A DNA stretch of 8,157 nucleotides. It comes from Clostridiales bacterium. Lineage in GTDB: Bacteria; Bacillota; Dehalobacteriia; UBA4068. The notes beneath the pieces are model-generated. The model did no database searches and had not been told where the DNA came from. It saw only the letters and a list, made by a program, of their open reading frames with translations. A program made the translations under genes and the position numbers. Location of the stretch: the NCBI GenBank assembly GCA_009783495.1, contig WRDJ01000019.1:1-8157 (forward strand), in the 5' to 3' direction. Shown here piece after piece: positions 6,996 to 8,157 of the stretch. Numbering within the stretch: the stretch's first letter is position 1; every line of letters begins with the position of its first letter.

Positions 6996-7454
6996 CTAAA
7001 TGCCATATATAATAAATATGATATCAATTACTATGATTGATAAAAACATAAATAATATTACCACATAACTTGTTCTAATTTCAAAGAACCTGCCGAATTT
7101 CAAATTTCTTAATTTGATTCTTTGGTAGTTAGGTTTTAGTTTCTCTATCAGCATTTTATATGTACTTGTACTTGCTTCAAGTCTCTTTCCATAACCTAAT
7201 GCAAGGTATAAAAAGACTACAGACATAATTAACCCCAATACACGGAATAACAACACAGGAAATGGAGGTAAGTTTATGCTTAAAAAATCGGAAATATTTG
7301 GAAGTAGCATAACTATTATTGAAGCATAAAAAAATTTGAATACTTGCGACCAAAGCAAATTGTCCCGATGAATAAACTCGTTCAAATAAACATCAAGTAG
7401 TGCAATCAAGTCTTGGTTCTCCAAATTTTGGGTACTTACACTTTGCTTTGACAA
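6996..7454 (-). CDS. AT-rich three-helix membrane protein of unknown function
   Basis: I do not recognise this family with confidence. The 152-residue product has a polar, probably helical N-terminus (LENQDLIALLDVYLNEFIHRDNLLW), hydrophobic segments at about 38-58, 66-89 and 130-151, and a basic, cytosol-like stretch between the second and third (YGKRLEASTSTYKMLIEKLKPNYQRIKLRN). There is no signal peptide and no catalytic motif. Small membrane proteins with helix-rich ends, such as SLATT-like or RipA-like proteins, have comparable outlines, but no specific similarity can be claimed. The start is TTG (complement of 7452-7454), supported by GGGAGGG six bases upstream. Base composition is striking: in 7021-7080 only 11 of 60 bases are G or C, against 37 of 60 in valS at 5161-5220. 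This suggests recent acquisition. It lies 67 bases after the small membrane gene and 74 before valS, on the same strand as both. Confidence 0.75.
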   Translation of the reverse strand: MSKQSVSTQNLENQDLIALLDVYLNEFIHRDNLLWSQVFKFFYASIIVMLLPNISDFLSINLPPFPVLLFRVLGLIMSVVFLYLALGYGKRLEASTSTYKMLIEKLKPNYQRIKLRNLKFGRFFEIRTSYVVILFMFLSIIVIDIIFIIYGI

Positions 7455-7460
7455 ATTTAT

Positions 7461-7467
7461 CCCTCCC
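7461..7467 (-). promoter_or_regulatory. Ribosome binding site supporting a TTG start
   Basis: On the minus strand GGGAGGG ends six bases before the TTG at 7454. No ATG or GTG in the same frame lies at a workable distance, so this site is the main argument for a TTG start of the AT-rich membrane protein. An ATG at 7472-7474 overlaps the region but is in a different frame. Confidence 0.65.
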
Positions 7468-7521
7468 GTCCATTATTTTAATTTCCCTAAATCATCCTCG
7501 CTTGTCCCATCATCCCATGCC

Positions 7522-7854
7522 TCAACGGCGCGAAACATTGTGGGTTGGCGGTGATTTTCTTGTTCTTGCGACCTTGATTATTCTCTTAATACAAAATATG
7601 CAAAAAGAGATAAGCGCTATAATAAGTATCCCCAATGCAATTACGGCAATTGTGCCCAAGCCTCCGGAGACGCAAAACACGGCCAGCAAAGCCGCAATAA
7701 AGCCCGCGATCAAACATAATAAGGCAAGAATGAGTATCCTCAGCCAACGCGGTAATCCGGATTTCGGCGAAGAGACGTCAGAAACCCCTTCAGAAACTCC
7801 TGTTACGAATAATTCTGCAAAGAACCCGGCAATTACTTCAATAATTACTTCCAT
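7522..7854 (-). CDS. Small two-helix membrane protein of unknown function
   Basis: The 110-residue product has an amphipathic, acidic N-terminal segment (MEVIIEVIAGFFAELFV), a short polar linker ending in PKSGLPRWLR, two transmembrane helices at about 39-61 and 67-89, and a basic tail (KRIIKVARTRK onward) that should be cytosolic. The layout of acidic amphipathic helix, P-x-W-x-R linker and helical hairpin resembles small uncharacterised membrane proteins common in Bacillota; no function is known to me. The ATG has an excellent AGGAGGT six bases upstream, and the gene begins 19 bases after the stop of the MeaB-type gene, so it is probably cotranscribed with it. Its G+C content looks intermediate between its flanks. 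No cleavage site or lipobox is visible. Confidence 0.8.
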   Translation of the reverse strand: MEVIIEVIAGFFAELFVTGVSEGVSDVSSPKSGLPRWLRILILALLCLIAGFIAALLAVFCVSGGLGTIAVIALGILIIALISFCIFCIKRIIKVARTRKSPPTHNVSRR

Positions 7855-7873
7855 AGCCCCACCTCCTGTTATA

Positions 7874-8157
7874 TCAGTTTTTCAGCATCTCAGCTCGCCC
7901 CATTATCCTCTCCGCCAGTTGATAAGGGTCAACTCTCCCCGCCTCCAATTCAAGCAGTTCTCCGGCCAGCTCACGGTTTTGCAGCAAAACCTCAACTTTG
8001 CCCGCGATCCTGCGGCGTAAAATCTCCGCCAGCTCGGTTCTCCGCCGCAGACGGCGTTTGTTCTCTCTTTCCCCGGAATCCTGCAGATAAGCGAAATGCG
8101 CGTCAAGCGCCCGCCGCAATTCGGCGACGCCGGTTCCCCGCAGGCAGCTGATGCCCA
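7874..8157 (-). CDS. C-terminal end of a MeaB/ArgK-type GTPase (runs off the right edge)
   Basis: The visible 93 residues are open to the window edge, beginning ISCLRGTGVAELRRALDAHFAYLQDSG and ending GRVDPYQLAERIMGRAEMLKN. This matches the end of the MeaB/ArgK G3E P-loop GTPases: a serine-and-glycine strand resembling the 'A-T-x-G-x-G-I-x-E-L' element, the HxxYLxxSG segment, a long arginine-rich helix (ENKRRLRRRTELAEILRRR), and a closing DPYxxAExI motif. These proteins act as G-protein chaperones that load and protect adenosylcobalamin in methylmalonyl-CoA mutase and related mutases. The GTP-binding motifs lie outside the window, so the call rests on the C-terminus alone. If right, it hints at methylmalonyl-CoA (propionate/succinate) metabolism in the host. 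A TTG at 8119 is internal and not the true start. Confidence 0.75.
   Translation of the reverse strand, partial: GISCLRGTGVAELRRALDAHFAYLQDSGERENKRRLRRRTELAEILRRRIAGKVEVLLQNRELAGELLELEAGRVDPYQLAERIMGRAEMLKN

Overview
The window reads as a chromosomal segment of a Gram-positive-lineage (Bacillota) anaerobe, possibly Negativicutes or a Clostridia relative. All nine genes recognised lie on the minus strand, so transcription runs from high to low coordinates. The taxon guess rests on the valS-folC-maf-mreB-mreC gene order, the 882-aa ValRS, MreB of the Bacillus/Clostridium type, and a MeaB-type GTPase, which usually goes with B12-dependent methylmalonyl-CoA metabolism. It is an inference; no rRNA is present to settle it.

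Layout in transcription order: (1) 8157-7874, the C-terminal end of a MeaB/ArgK-type G-protein chaperone, cut by the window edge. (2) 7854-7522, a small two-helix membrane protein of unknown function with a very strong ribosome binding site. (3) 7454-6996, a three-helix membrane protein of unknown function. It is extremely AT-rich compared with everything around it and starts at TTG. (4) 6921-4273, valyl-tRNA synthetase, complete. (5) 4272-4124, an intergenic spacer holding a perfect 18-bp hairpin and a second GC-rich inverted repeat. (6) 4123-3767, a small stand-alone GIY-YIG-fold protein. (7) 3758-2472, folylpolyglutamate/dihydrofolate synthase. (8) 2475-1885, Maf nucleotide pyrophosphatase, coupled to folC by an ATGA overlap. 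(9) 1884-1760, a promoter region with a good sigma-A-type promoter and a perfect palindrome at the predicted transcription start. (10) 1759-734, MreB. (11) 696-1, MreC, starting at TTG and running off the left edge.

The core is housekeeping: charging of tRNA-Val, folate polyglutamylation, nucleotide-pool cleaning, and rod-shape control by MreB/MreC. mreB-mreC form one unit with their own promoter. GIY-YIG, folC and maf form a tightly packed unit. The accessory material is the pair of small membrane genes between meaB and valS, and the GIY-YIG gene with its hairpin spacer between valS and folC.

I found no phage, transposase, CRISPR array, RNA gene or defence cluster. The most noteworthy items are the AT-rich membrane-protein island, the palindrome on the mreB transcription start, and the hairpin spacer after valS. 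None amounts to a demonstrated new system.
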